A program made the position numbers and the translations under genes. The notes below the pieces were generated by a model. That model was not told where the DNA came from and searched no databases. It worked only from the letters and a program-made list of their open reading frames with translations. A stretch of DNA of 23,812 bases from JBDTES01 sp039922435 (GTDB taxonomy: Bacteria > Patescibacteriota > Saccharimonadia > Saccharimonadales > UBA4665): assembly GCA_039922435.1 (NCBI GenBank), contig JBDTES010000032.1, positions 1 to 23,812 on the forward strand, in the 5' to 3' direction. This document shows, one piece after another, positions 1 to 5,830 of the stretch; positions within the stretch are counted from its first letter, which is position 1, and every line of letters begins with the position of its first letter.

Positions 1-1
1 A

Positions 2-160
2 ATGGTTAGACGAGCTGCCCAGTTAGTATGGGAAGGTCATTCCGATCGTCATGGTTCCACAAGCCCACCACCCGTTACTCAGGAGGCAGCGGAACAAGCG
101 GTATTGACTGCCGTAATGATCTGTAGCTACTTCAACCGACTTTATGTTCAATCGGTCTAA
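2..160 (+). CDS. C-terminal fragment of a gene cut by the window edge; possible Abi_C-like tail
   Basis: An open frame runs from the window edge to a TAA and gives 52 residues. The first codon happens to be ATG, but the gene probably begins upstream, because no promoter or ribosome site can be seen. The residues read like the end of an alpha-helical domain: an HSDRHGS stretch, a short Pro-rich turn, then a helix with repeated Ala/Val (EQAVLTAVMICSYFNRLYV). This recalls the C-terminal domain of abortive-infection proteins (Abi_C), where an (A)HG motif precedes a final Ala-rich helix. That likeness is by eye only. The stop overlaps, tail-to-tail, the stop of a short minus-strand ORF (TAA at 158-160 against TAG on the other strand at 157-159). 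Coding is fairly likely, the family call is weak. Confidence 0.45.
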   Translation: MVRRAAQLVWEGHSDRHGSTSPPPVTQEAAEQAVLTAVMICSYFNRLYVQSV

Positions 161-354
161 ATCATCTGAACTGGGCTGAGTGTTTGCGAACTGATGCAAA
201 GACTGCCTAGTCTGAGTGCTGTAACCGCTGGGTTATAACTCTCTCTATCAGCTTGATTGTGCCAGTTCTCTTGCGTGAATCTGTGACCGATGATATTCTG
301 CCAATGTTGAATCTCTTGCACGAACGGGTGTAAATTATTTTGTATCAGCTCCAC
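157..354 (-). CDS. Small hypothetical protein, copy A of a two-member local family
   Basis: 65-residue ORF with a GTG start and TAG stop. It would be ignored alone, but it aligns without gaps from residue 1 with a second minus-strand ORF at 1034-1213. Nine of 59 positions are identical (M1, N6, V12, E14, I15, W18, N41, P42, L49) and about twenty more are conservative, including the helix VQEIQHWQNII against VEEIRRWHDLL. The initiation codons and the Asn-Pro pair fall at the same positions in both, which supports this start. The protein has an amphipathic N-terminal helix, no membrane segment and no cysteine cluster. No Shine-Dalgarno site is visible. It lies tail-to-tail with the plus-strand fragment before it. 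Function is unknown; a short regulator or one part of a small module is only a guess. Confidence 0.4.
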   Translation of the reverse strand: MELIQNNLHPFVQEIQHWQNIIGHRFTQENWHNQADRESYNPAVTALRLGSLCISSQTLSPVQMI

Positions 355-640
355 TATTCTTCGCTAAAGCTACGAATGGCAAGCCATATCATGAGATGTG
401 GGTTGTCACTTGTAGCTTTTTGTTTTTGTGTGACTCAAGCTAGCCAAAAAGTCGCAAATCAACTATTGCATAATATGTTTTCCAACAGGGGTGGGTGCGG
501 AAAACACAAGCTCTTGACAAGCACCATTATTGATAGAAAATAGAAGCCACCCCCCGTTAAGGGTTGTCTCACTCAGCATTGTGCGACACGCAAAGTTCTC
601 ATGGTTGCGTATTGGATAATAGAGTTGTAAATTAGTGGCT
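355..640. other. Intergenic stretch, no convincing gene
   Basis: About 290 bases separate the small minus-strand ORF from the 126-aa plus-strand gene. A TTG-initiated plus frame (340-543) and a 38-codon minus frame are open here, but neither has a ribosome site or a recognisable protein. Octamers AAAGCTAC (366-373) and GTAGCTTT form an inverted pair about 40 bases apart. A GATAAT (615-620) could serve as the -10 box of the next gene. Confidence 0.5.
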
Positions 641-1021
641 ATGAGTGAACTACCCGTGAGAACACCTGAAACTGCCCCACAATGGCAAGAAGAGTTTTTT
701 TATTTTGGAAACGCTAATTATCCTAGTGATGCTACTTATCGCACTAGTGGTGAGCGCATACAGCTACAGATTGAAAAAGGACTGCCGCTTACTAAAAAGG
801 AAGGTAGCAGTCAGTTTACTGCTGATGCTAGTGAAGTTACTGAGTTCTTGGCGACACATGAGGATTGCTCACTGCTGGTGGCTGATAGCCACGAAGTTCA
901 TGAACAGTATGGTGGTGGCAGGACTGAGCCAGTATTATGGGTGATAGGTTGGAAAGAACTCACTAGCGATGAAGAGCGTGCTGGGTACCTTGAAGACAAA
1001 GCTATTGGCGACAAAAGATAA
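641..1021 (+). CDS. Hypothetical acidic soluble protein, 126 aa
   Basis: I do not recognise the family. The protein is acidic and soluble, has a single cysteine, no signal peptide and no membrane helix. A Gly-rich turn (QYGGGRTEPVLWVIGW) sits in the last third, followed by a charged tail. I take ATG 641 as the start; a GTG two codons earlier (635) is equally open, and neither has a good Shine-Dalgarno site. A GATAAT at 615-620 could be a -10 box, giving a very short leader. The gene ends 12 bases from the stop of the second small minus-strand ORF, so the arrangement 'plus gene against short minus ORF' occurs twice within 1.2 kb. Codon use looks like its neighbours, so it is probably a real gene. 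Confidence 0.5.
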   Translation: MSELPVRTPETAPQWQEEFFYFGNANYPSDATYRTSGERIQLQIEKGLPLTKKEGSSQFTADASEVTEFLATHEDCSLLVADSHEVHEQYGGGRTEPVLWVIGWKELTSDEERAGYLEDKAIGDKR

Positions 1022-1033
1022 GATTTTATATAT

Positions 1034-1213
1034 TCAAATTAGATGCAATGCTAGTAATACTGTTGTAAGCGGGGTATAAAGCCTCAAGGGGTTATGTATA
1101 CCTGTTGGGTGATTTTCACGGTATCCATAGTCTAAATAATCGTCCCAGAGTAAATCGTGCCAGCGACGGATCTCTTCAACAATGAGGGGTGAACTATTTT
1201 CGAGGTTTTTCAT
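1034..1213 (-). CDS. Small hypothetical protein, copy B of a two-member local family
   Basis: 59-codon ORF with an ATG start and TGA stop. It is the diverged partner of the minus-strand ORF at 157-354: gapless alignment from the first residue, identities at M1, N6, V12, E14, I15, W18, N41, P42 and L49. The protein has an amphipathic helix (IVEEIRRWHDLL), an aromatic/acidic middle (WDDYLDYGY), an HNPLRL turn and a hydrophobic C-terminal helix (TTVLLALHLI). Two diverged copies keeping frame and start codon argue for a translated gene rather than chance. There is no clear ribosome site. It converges with the 126-aa gene. The TGA stop is unusual in this window. Function is unknown. Confidence 0.45.
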   Translation of the reverse strand: MKNLENSSPLIVEEIRRWHDLLWDDYLDYGYRENHPTGIHNPLRLYTPLTTVLLALHLI

Positions 1214-1260
1214 TTGTTACGGCGTGAGATTTGATGCTTTGGCGGGGTTACAGGTGGGTT

Positions 1261-1266
1261 TATAAT
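1261..1266 (+). promoter_or_regulatory. -10 box (TATAAT) placed for a leaderless mRNA
   Basis: A perfect TATAAT is followed by six bases and then ATG at 1273, so transcription would start on or at the start codon. The -35 region is poor. The same geometry is seen before the genes starting at 3807, 8833 and 13968. Confidence 0.55.
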
Positions 1267-1272
1267 GTAGGT

Positions 1273-2013
1273 ATGGGGAAGATGGTTGAATTATCTTATC
1301 AGAGGAGAGAGTTTGAGGCTTATTTGGCGGAGCCTGAGGGCGAAGTTAGGGGCGGTATTATTGTTATTCACGAGGTTTGGGGGCTAAATGATCATACCAA
1401 AGACATTGCCAATCGGTTTGCGGCCGAGGGTTACCTGGCTCTAGCGCCGAGCTTGCTGGCCGAGACCGATATTTCCAAGCACGCTGCCGAGTTGCAACTA
1501 GATTTGTTTAACCCAGCCAAACGGAATGAGGCCCAGCCAAAACTGCGCGCTCTGATGACACCGCTGCAAGATCCAAGTTTTGGTGCTAAGACGGTTGGTC
1601 GGCTAAGAGCTAGTTTTGACTATTTATATGATTTGCCGGCTACTCGTAAGAAAGTGGCTGTCAACGGCTATTGCTTTGGCGGAAGTTACACTTATAATCT
1701 GGCGATGGTCGAGCCGAGACTCAAGGCGGCCATTCCATTTTATGGTCATATCGACCTGGCCGACCCGAATAAATTGCGGCAGATTTCTTGCCCAGTTTTG
1801 GCATTCTATGGTGAACAAGATGAGAGTCTAATAAGTGGCTTGCCTAACGTCGAAGCGGCCATGCAGACTGCTGGGGCGAACTATACGGCGCGGGTTTATC
1901 CGGGCTGTGGGCATGCCTTTTTTAATGACACTAATCCATTTGCTTACAACAAAGCGGCGGCTGCGGATGCTTGGCAGCGTAGTCTAACGTTCCTGTCTCG
2001 TCACTTAAAGTAG
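1273..2013 (+). CDS. Dienelactone hydrolase family protein
   Basis: Alpha/beta hydrolase of the dienelactone hydrolase family, 246 aa, close to the usual 230-250. Enzymes of this family use a cysteine nucleophile to open lactones or cleave small esters; in many bacteria the true substrate is unknown. The core is complete: strand and HEVWGL loop (Glu34), nucleophile elbow GYCFGG (Cys134), acid in FYGEQDES (Asp183) and base in GCGHAFFND (His214). These match the Glu-Cys-Asp-His set of the type enzyme. There is no signal peptide, so it is cytoplasmic. I place the start at ATG 1273, six bases after a TATAAT, rather than at the upstream ATG 1231, which would add 14 residues with no family likeness; ATG 1282 is the other option. 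It appears to be transcribed alone. Family is sure, substrate unknown. Confidence 0.9.
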   Translation: MGKMVELSYQRREFEAYLAEPEGEVRGGIIVIHEVWGLNDHTKDIANRFAAEGYLALAPSLLAETDISKHAAELQLDLFNPAKRNEAQPKLRALMTPLQDPSFGAKTVGRLRASFDYLYDLPATRKKVAVNGYCFGGSYTYNLAMVEPRLKAAIPFYGHIDLADPNKLRQISCPVLAFYGEQDESLISGLPNVEAAMQTAGANYTARVYPGCGHAFFNDTNPFAYNKAAAADAWQRSLTFLSRHLK

Positions 2014-2063
2014 CCCTGGCGAGCTGTGCCGCTGGGCAGCTGGTCTAATCTGTTCAATAGGTG

Positions 2064-2069
2064 TATAAT
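2064..2069 (+). promoter_or_regulatory. Candidate -10 box for the 87-aa gene
   Basis: TATAAT lies 50 bases after the preceding stop and about 95 bases before the GTG of the next gene. The -35 region at 17 bases (TGGTCT) is weak. The leader it would produce contains a 22-codon upstream ORF (2128-2196) that overlaps the start of the main gene. Confidence 0.35.
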
Positions 2070-2164
2070 ATAGCTTATAAGTCACCAGTACCCTCGTGGT
2101 TAGCTCGTGAAGAACGGAGCGGATTCTATGTTGAAGTTTGAAAATTCTCAAAGAGGAATAGGTT

Positions 2165-2428
2165 GTGTCCAGAATGGAGTTACGCAGCATGTCTAGTAAT
2201 CGGACTATTATGTTTAATCTAGAAGACGCTGGCGTGCTTGATAAACTGCAGGCTATGGAAGTTGATGATTCACTAAATACCGAATCGACCTACTGTGCCA
2301 ATAGCGAACTCTATCCAGATAATCAGATGCCTTTTGCTGATCGACACATCGCTTATCTGAAAGCTCACCCTAAACTCGACCCACAACACTACCTTGCTAA
2401 TTTGCGTCTAATGATTCGCGTCCGCTAA
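2165..2428 (+). CDS. Hypothetical small protein, 87 aa
   Basis: I do not recognise this protein. It is soluble, with an acidic middle and a basic end (LMIRVR), a single cysteine and no membrane segment. The GTG start is chosen because AGAGGA (2152-2157) lies seven bases before it, one of the better ribosome sites in the window; ATG 2174 and ATG 2192 are badly spaced from it. It has its own candidate -10 box upstream and lies between a hydrolase and an RNA helicase, both on the same strand. A short ORF (2128-2196) with its own GGAG overlaps the start in another frame and could couple or dampen translation, but this is speculative. Coding is likely because of the ribosome site. Confidence 0.5.
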   Translation: MSRMELRSMSSNRTIMFNLEDAGVLDKLQAMEVDDSLNTESTYCANSELYPDNQMPFADRHIAYLKAHPKLDPQHYLANLRLMIRVR

Positions 2429-2441
2429 TTTAAGATTTTAA

Positions 2442-2470
2442 TTGACATTGTAATAGATTTGTGCTAATGT
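2442..2470 (+). promoter_or_regulatory. Promoter of the RNA helicase gene
   Basis: A consensus -35 TTGACA (2442-2447), a 17-base spacer and a -10 TAATGT (2465-2470) with an upstream TG one base away (extended -10). It is one of the strongest promoters in the window by sequence. It predicts a leader of roughly 100 bases before the ATG at 2581, with an A-rich AAAAAAAGGA as ribosome site. Confidence 0.6.
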
Positions 2471-2580
2471 TATAGTATTGTTTTTGATGAATCCGGCTTA
2501 AAGTGTTTTTTGGACCTGGCTTCATTACCAAACATACGCCAAGTACTAACTAAACATTTTAAAAAAAGGATTCTATTTTT

Positions 2581-3774
2581 ATGTCTTATACAAGTTATTC
2601 AACCCGCCGCAGCGGCCCAGTAAGTCGTGGTCGGCATTTTGCACCGTCAAGGCGCCCAACTAAGCGTGGTCATGGTGAGTATATTGACCCTAGCCGTTTT
2701 GTTAAGGCGGCTCGCCCGGTTACAGAAGAAGTCTATGTCCCTGCGAACACCTTCGATGATTTTGCAGCCGACGACATTATTAAACGTAATTTAATTGCTA
2801 AAGGTTATGTGCTACCTTCACCGATTCAGGATAAAACTATTCCACTAGCACTGGCTGGTAGCGATATTATCGGTATAGCTAACACTGGTACAGGTAAAAC
2901 TGCCGCCTTTGCGGTACCTGTAATTAATCGTTTGATTACGACCGATTCAAGAGCTCTTATAATTGCTCCAACTCGAGAGTTGGCTCAACAGATTGAGCAG
3001 GAATTCCGCAGTATCGGCAAGGGGAGTGGTCTATTTGGTGCACTACTAATTGGTGGCGCCAACATTACGCCACAACTCAAGGCTCTTCGAGGTAATCCAG
3101 AGCTGGTTATTGGTACTCCGGGTCGAATCAAAGATCATCTCGATCGCCGGACTCTCGATTTATCGAAATTTAATATGGTTGTTTTGGACGAGGTTGACCG
3201 AATGCTCGACATGGGTTTTGTAAATGATGTTAGTAGCATATTGGACCAGTTAGCTGCCGATCGTCAGTCATTCTACTTTTCAGCAACGATGGATTCACGA
3301 GTTCGGGGTTTAATTGACACCTTTGCCAATGATCCAGTATTAGTGACAGTTAAAACTGGTGATACTAGCGATAGTGTAAACCAAGACGTTATTCGTTTCA
3401 GTGGGGCTGAAGACAAGATGGCTAAGCTGCACGATACTCTGCTGATTCCGGGTATTAAAGCGATTGTATTCGATGAGACGCAGCGCCGAGTTGAGAAGCT
3501 TGGTAAAGACCTAGCGGCTCGTGGTTTTGAAGTTGATGCCATTCATGGCGGCAAGAGTCAAGGCCAAAGACAGCGGGCACTTGATAGGTTTAAGCACAAT
3601 CAAGTTAATATACTAGTGGCTACCGATGTCGCGGCTCGTGGTATTGACGTCGTCGATATAACTCATGTTATAAATTACGCGCAGCCCCAAAGCTACCAGG
3701 ATTACGTTCACCGGATTGGCCGAGCTGGCCGAGCTGGCCGAGTTGGTTACGCGCTGACTTTTGTCGAGCAGTAA
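2581..3774 (+). CDS. DEAD-box-type ATP-dependent RNA helicase (motif II DEVD)
   Basis: RNA helicase of the DEAD-box superfamily 2 type, 397 aa, which unwinds short RNA duplexes with ATP in ribosome assembly, RNA decay or cold adaptation. In order: a basic Arg/Gly/Ser-rich N-terminal extension of about 35 residues, Q motif (Gln83), Walker A ANTGTGKT (100-107), Ia APTRELAQQ, GG, TPGR, motif II DEVD (203-206), SAT (234-236), then the second RecA lobe with TDVAARGID and HRIGRAGRAG. The second acidic pair of motif II is D-E-V-D, with Val for Ala. In motif VI Ala replaces the common Thr. The protein ends almost at motif VI and has no C-terminal RNA-binding tail; the basic N-terminus may do that job. 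A strong promoter and a leader of about 100 bases precede it. It is close to RhlE/CsdA-type helicases, but no specific symbol is justified. Confidence 0.93.
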   Translation: MSYTSYSTRRSGPVSRGRHFAPSRRPTKRGHGEYIDPSRFVKAARPVTEEVYVPANTFDDFAADDIIKRNLIAKGYVLPSPIQDKTIPLALAGSDIIGIANTGTGKTAAFAVPVINRLITTDSRALIIAPTRELAQQIEQEFRSIGKGSGLFGALLIGGANITPQLKALRGNPELVIGTPGRIKDHLDRRTLDLSKFNMVVLDEVDRMLDMGFVNDVSSILDQLAADRQSFYFSATMDSRVRGLIDTFANDPVLVTVKTGDTSDSVNQDVIRFSGAEDKMAKLHDTLLIPGIKAIVFDETQRRVEKLGKDLAARGFEVDAIHGGKSQGQRQRALDRFKHNQVNILVATDVAARGIDVVDITHVINYAQPQSYQDYVHRIGRAGRAGRVGYALTFVEQ

Positions 3775-3790
3775 ATAGCTGACTTTCATC

Positions 3791-3799
3791 TGCTATACT
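3791..3799 (+). promoter_or_regulatory. Extended -10 box (TGCTATACT) for a leaderless mRNA
   Basis: TG, one base, then TATACT, followed by seven bases and the ATG of the Xaa-Pro aminopeptidase gene. It lies in the 32-base gap after the helicase gene, so the aminopeptidase can be transcribed separately. There is no Shine-Dalgarno site in the gap. Confidence 0.55.
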
Positions 3800-3806
3800 G
3801 GCATTA

Positions 3807-5030
3807 ATGGAATCGTTTTTTACGGCTGAGTTCTTTGTGGCCAATCGCCAGCGCTTGCGCTCGAGTTTACCCGAAGACACTATGATTGTAGTGTCAGGCA
3901 ATGGCCTAATGCAGCGGGCTGGTGATACGACATTTCCTTTTCGCCAAGACAGTAACTTTTGGTACTTAACGGGTCTTGATAAGCCTGATTTAACTTTGGT
4001 TATTACTAACCATCAGACTTTTGTGATTGCGCCAGCTTTATCGTTTGTGCGCGCGGCTTTTGATGGTACCAACGACTTTACTACGTTTAAGGAACGGTCT
4101 GGTGTTGACCAAGTAGTTGATGAGCGTCAGGGTTGGGCAATAGTGAAGTCCCTACTGGCTAATCACTCAACCGTTGCAGCACTTGGCAGTGCCCCAGAAT
4201 ATATAGCTCGTAACGGGTTTTATACTTCTCCAGCCCGACGACGGCTGATTGCTAAGCTGAAAAGGCTTAGATCAGGCGTAGAAATCAAAGATATCCGGCC
4301 GCAGCTAGCAGCCCAGCGCTGTATCAAACAACCACCCGAGCTTAAGGCTATGCAGCGGGCGATTGATATTACATCTGAGACGATAGCCGAGATCCGACAA
4401 CCAGAATCCTTGGCTTCAATTAAATACGAATACGAGCTGGAAGCAGCTATCAATTATGGTTTTCGACGCCGTGGAGCTCTCGGTCCGGCTTTTGACAGCG
4501 TAGTTGCCGCTGGTTCTAATGCCACGACGTTGCACCACACCACTAATGATGGTTTGGTTCAGGGCGGTGATATGGTAGTAGTCGATATAGGCGCAGAGGT
4601 CGAATACTATGCGGCTGATATAACTAGGACGATTAGTAGTCGGCCATTAGCTGGTAGACAAGCGGATGTTTATCAAGCAGTTTTAGAAGTTCAGAACTAT
4701 GCTTTTGGTCAAATCAAACCTGGTGTAATGCCACGAGATTTCGAGGCAGCTATCGAGTTCTATATGGGGCAAAAGTTAAAGCAGCTTGGTATTATTCAGA
4801 AAGTATCGAGAGACGATATTCGACGTTACTTCCCTCATGCAACGTCACACTTTTTAGGGCTGGACGCTCATGATGTTGGCGATTATCGACAGCCCTACCA
4901 AGCAGGCATGGTTATAACTGTCGAACCGGGGATTTATGTCCCAGAAGAAGCTATTGGTGTACGGATAGAAGACGACGTTTTGATTACGTCGGCTGGCATT
5001 GAAATTTTAAGCCAAGCTTGCCCCAGCTAG
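3807..5030 (+). CDS. pepP: Xaa-Pro aminopeptidase (aminopeptidase P, M24B)
   Basis: Metallopeptidase that removes the N-terminal residue from peptides with proline in second place; cytoplasmic, two-metal centre (usually manganese). At 407 aa it is slightly shorter than the 440-aa E. coli enzyme. The N-terminal aminopeptidase P domain covers about 1-140 (VVSGNGLMQRAGDTTFPFRQ), the pita-bread catalytic domain about 170-400. All five metal ligands are visible: Asp260 (VVVDIGAE), Asp271 (ADITRT), His348 (HATSHFLGL), Glu373 (VEPGIYV) and Glu388 (GVRIEDD), with His244 and His355 as supporting residues. The start follows an extended -10 box by seven bases, so the mRNA looks leaderless. In an organism that probably imports peptides, it would help to recover amino acids. 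The solute-binding protein encoded downstream fits that idea. Confidence 0.95.
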   Translation: MESFFTAEFFVANRQRLRSSLPEDTMIVVSGNGLMQRAGDTTFPFRQDSNFWYLTGLDKPDLTLVITNHQTFVIAPALSFVRAAFDGTNDFTTFKERSGVDQVVDERQGWAIVKSLLANHSTVAALGSAPEYIARNGFYTSPARRRLIAKLKRLRSGVEIKDIRPQLAAQRCIKQPPELKAMQRAIDITSETIAEIRQPESLASIKYEYELEAAINYGFRRRGALGPAFDSVVAAGSNATTLHHTTNDGLVQGGDMVVVDIGAEVEYYAADITRTISSRPLAGRQADVYQAVLEVQNYAFGQIKPGVMPRDFEAAIEFYMGQKLKQLGIIQKVSRDDIRRYFPHATSHFLGLDAHDVGDYRQPYQAGMVITVEPGIYVPEEAIGVRIEDDVLITSAGIEILSQACPS

Positions 5031-5041
5031 TCGGTTTGAAG

Positions 5042-5047
5042 TACAAT
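5042..5047 (+). promoter_or_regulatory. Candidate -10 box for the holin-like gene
   Basis: TACAAT, 13 bases before ATG 5061, in the 30-base gap after pepP. It would give a leader of about seven bases without a Shine-Dalgarno site. There is no clear -35. Confidence 0.35.
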
Positions 5048-5060
5048 AAGCATTAATAAT

Positions 5061-5441
5061 ATGGCCCAATATAAATCTCGTGGCTTTCTGTATCGCTTTT
5101 TGCTCCGCTGGCTAGTCTGCGGTCTAGGTCTGTGGATTGCAGCTGGTATTTTGAGCAGTAGCATATCTTATGGTAGTCAAATTGGTGTGATCATTATTGC
5201 TGGGCTGGTCCTAGCTATAATTAACTCCATTATTAAGCCGATTCTAGTCGTCTTAAGCTTGCCGGCCATTCTAGTAACACTGGGCCTATTTATGATGGTG
5301 GTTAACGGCGCAACCGTCTATTTGGCTAGTCGACTCTATACTAGTCTGCATGTGACTAATTTCTGGGCGGCCATTGCGGCTGGTATTATTATTGGTCTAG
5401 TTAACTATCTAGTGACTGCCATACTCGAAGAACGGAAATAG
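5061..5441 (+). CDS. Phage holin family 4 (PF04020-like) membrane protein
   Basis: Integral membrane protein of 126 aa with four predicted helices (about 14-31, 39-60, 62-88 and 99-121) separated by short loops. The sequence IINSIIKPILVVLSLPAILVTLGLF is the hallmark of the conserved four-helix family named after a mycobacteriophage holin (here quoted by positions about 53-77 of the protein). In most bacteria members of this family are ordinary housekeeping membrane proteins of unknown function, not lysis proteins, and no phage gene is near. The N-terminus is basic, so it should lie inside the cell. The gene has no ribosome site and a TACAAT box 13 bases ahead. Family assignment is confident, function is not known. 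Confidence 0.8.
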   Translation: MAQYKSRGFLYRFLLRWLVCGLGLWIAAGILSSSISYGSQIGVIIIAGLVLAIINSIIKPILVVLSLPAILVTLGLFMMVVNGATVYLASRLYTSLHVTNFWAAIAAGIIIGLVNYLVTAILEERK

Positions 5442-5510
5442 TTCATAACTTCTTACGTATAATGTGGTTGAGTAGACTCAGCTTGTACTTTGCGGTCGTG
5501 ATAAGTAATC

Positions 5511-5519
5511 TGGTATAAT
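5511..5519 (+). promoter_or_regulatory. Extended -10 promoter (TGGTATAAT) of secG
   Basis: TG-G-TATAAT with a poor -35, 74 bases before secG. The leader contains a strong AAAGAGGAA (5557-5565) about 28 bases before the ATG, too far to serve secG, and a nearer AAGAAAGAGAG that can. Confidence 0.6.
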
Positions 5520-5593
5520 GAGCCCTATAACCAGAGGCCCTTGCATCCGTATTTTTAAAGAGGAATTCTGATAAGAAAGAGAGCTTAGCAATA

Positions 5594-5809
5594 ATGTCTA
5601 TATATAATTACGTTTCAATCGTTTCGATGCTACTTATGACACTACTCATCTTGGTGCAGACAAGAGGCGCTAGCTTGGGCGCTGGCCTAGGTAGTAGTGG
5701 TGAGGTTAATATTGAGAGACGAGGCACCGACAAAACTATCCATCAGATAACCATAATTACGTCTATAGTTTTTGTACTGTCGCTTTTGCTTGGTGTAATA
5801 GTAGGCTAG
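5594..5809 (+). CDS. secG: Preprotein translocase subunit SecG
   Basis: Small membrane subunit of the SecYEG channel that helps SecA move pre-proteins across the cytoplasmic membrane. At 71 aa it has the usual bacterial size and shape: first helix (about 3-22) ending in LVQTRG, a Gly/Ala/Ser-rich cytosolic loop (GASLGAGLGSSGE), a charged stretch (RRGTDKT) and a second helix (about 50-70). That order is diagnostic of SecG. It follows an extended -10 promoter and is 21 bases ahead of the solute-binding protein gene, so the two are probably one transcript. The gene product probably serves the many anchored exported proteins encoded in this window. Confidence 0.9.
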   Translation: MSIYNYVSIVSMLLMTLLILVQTRGASLGAGLGSSGEVNIERRGTDKTIHQITIITSIVFVLSLLLGVIVG

Positions 5810-5830
5810 AGGCAAATTTGGCTAGAATCA

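Noticed and set aside
340..543. Plus-strand 67-aa frame with TTG start
   Set aside because: It overlaps copy A of the small protein family at its 5' end, has no ribosome site and gives no recognisable protein.
5061..5441. Prophage remnant, because of the holin-family name
   Set aside because: The family is a widespread housekeeping membrane family, and no lysin, integrase, capsid or tail gene is nearby.
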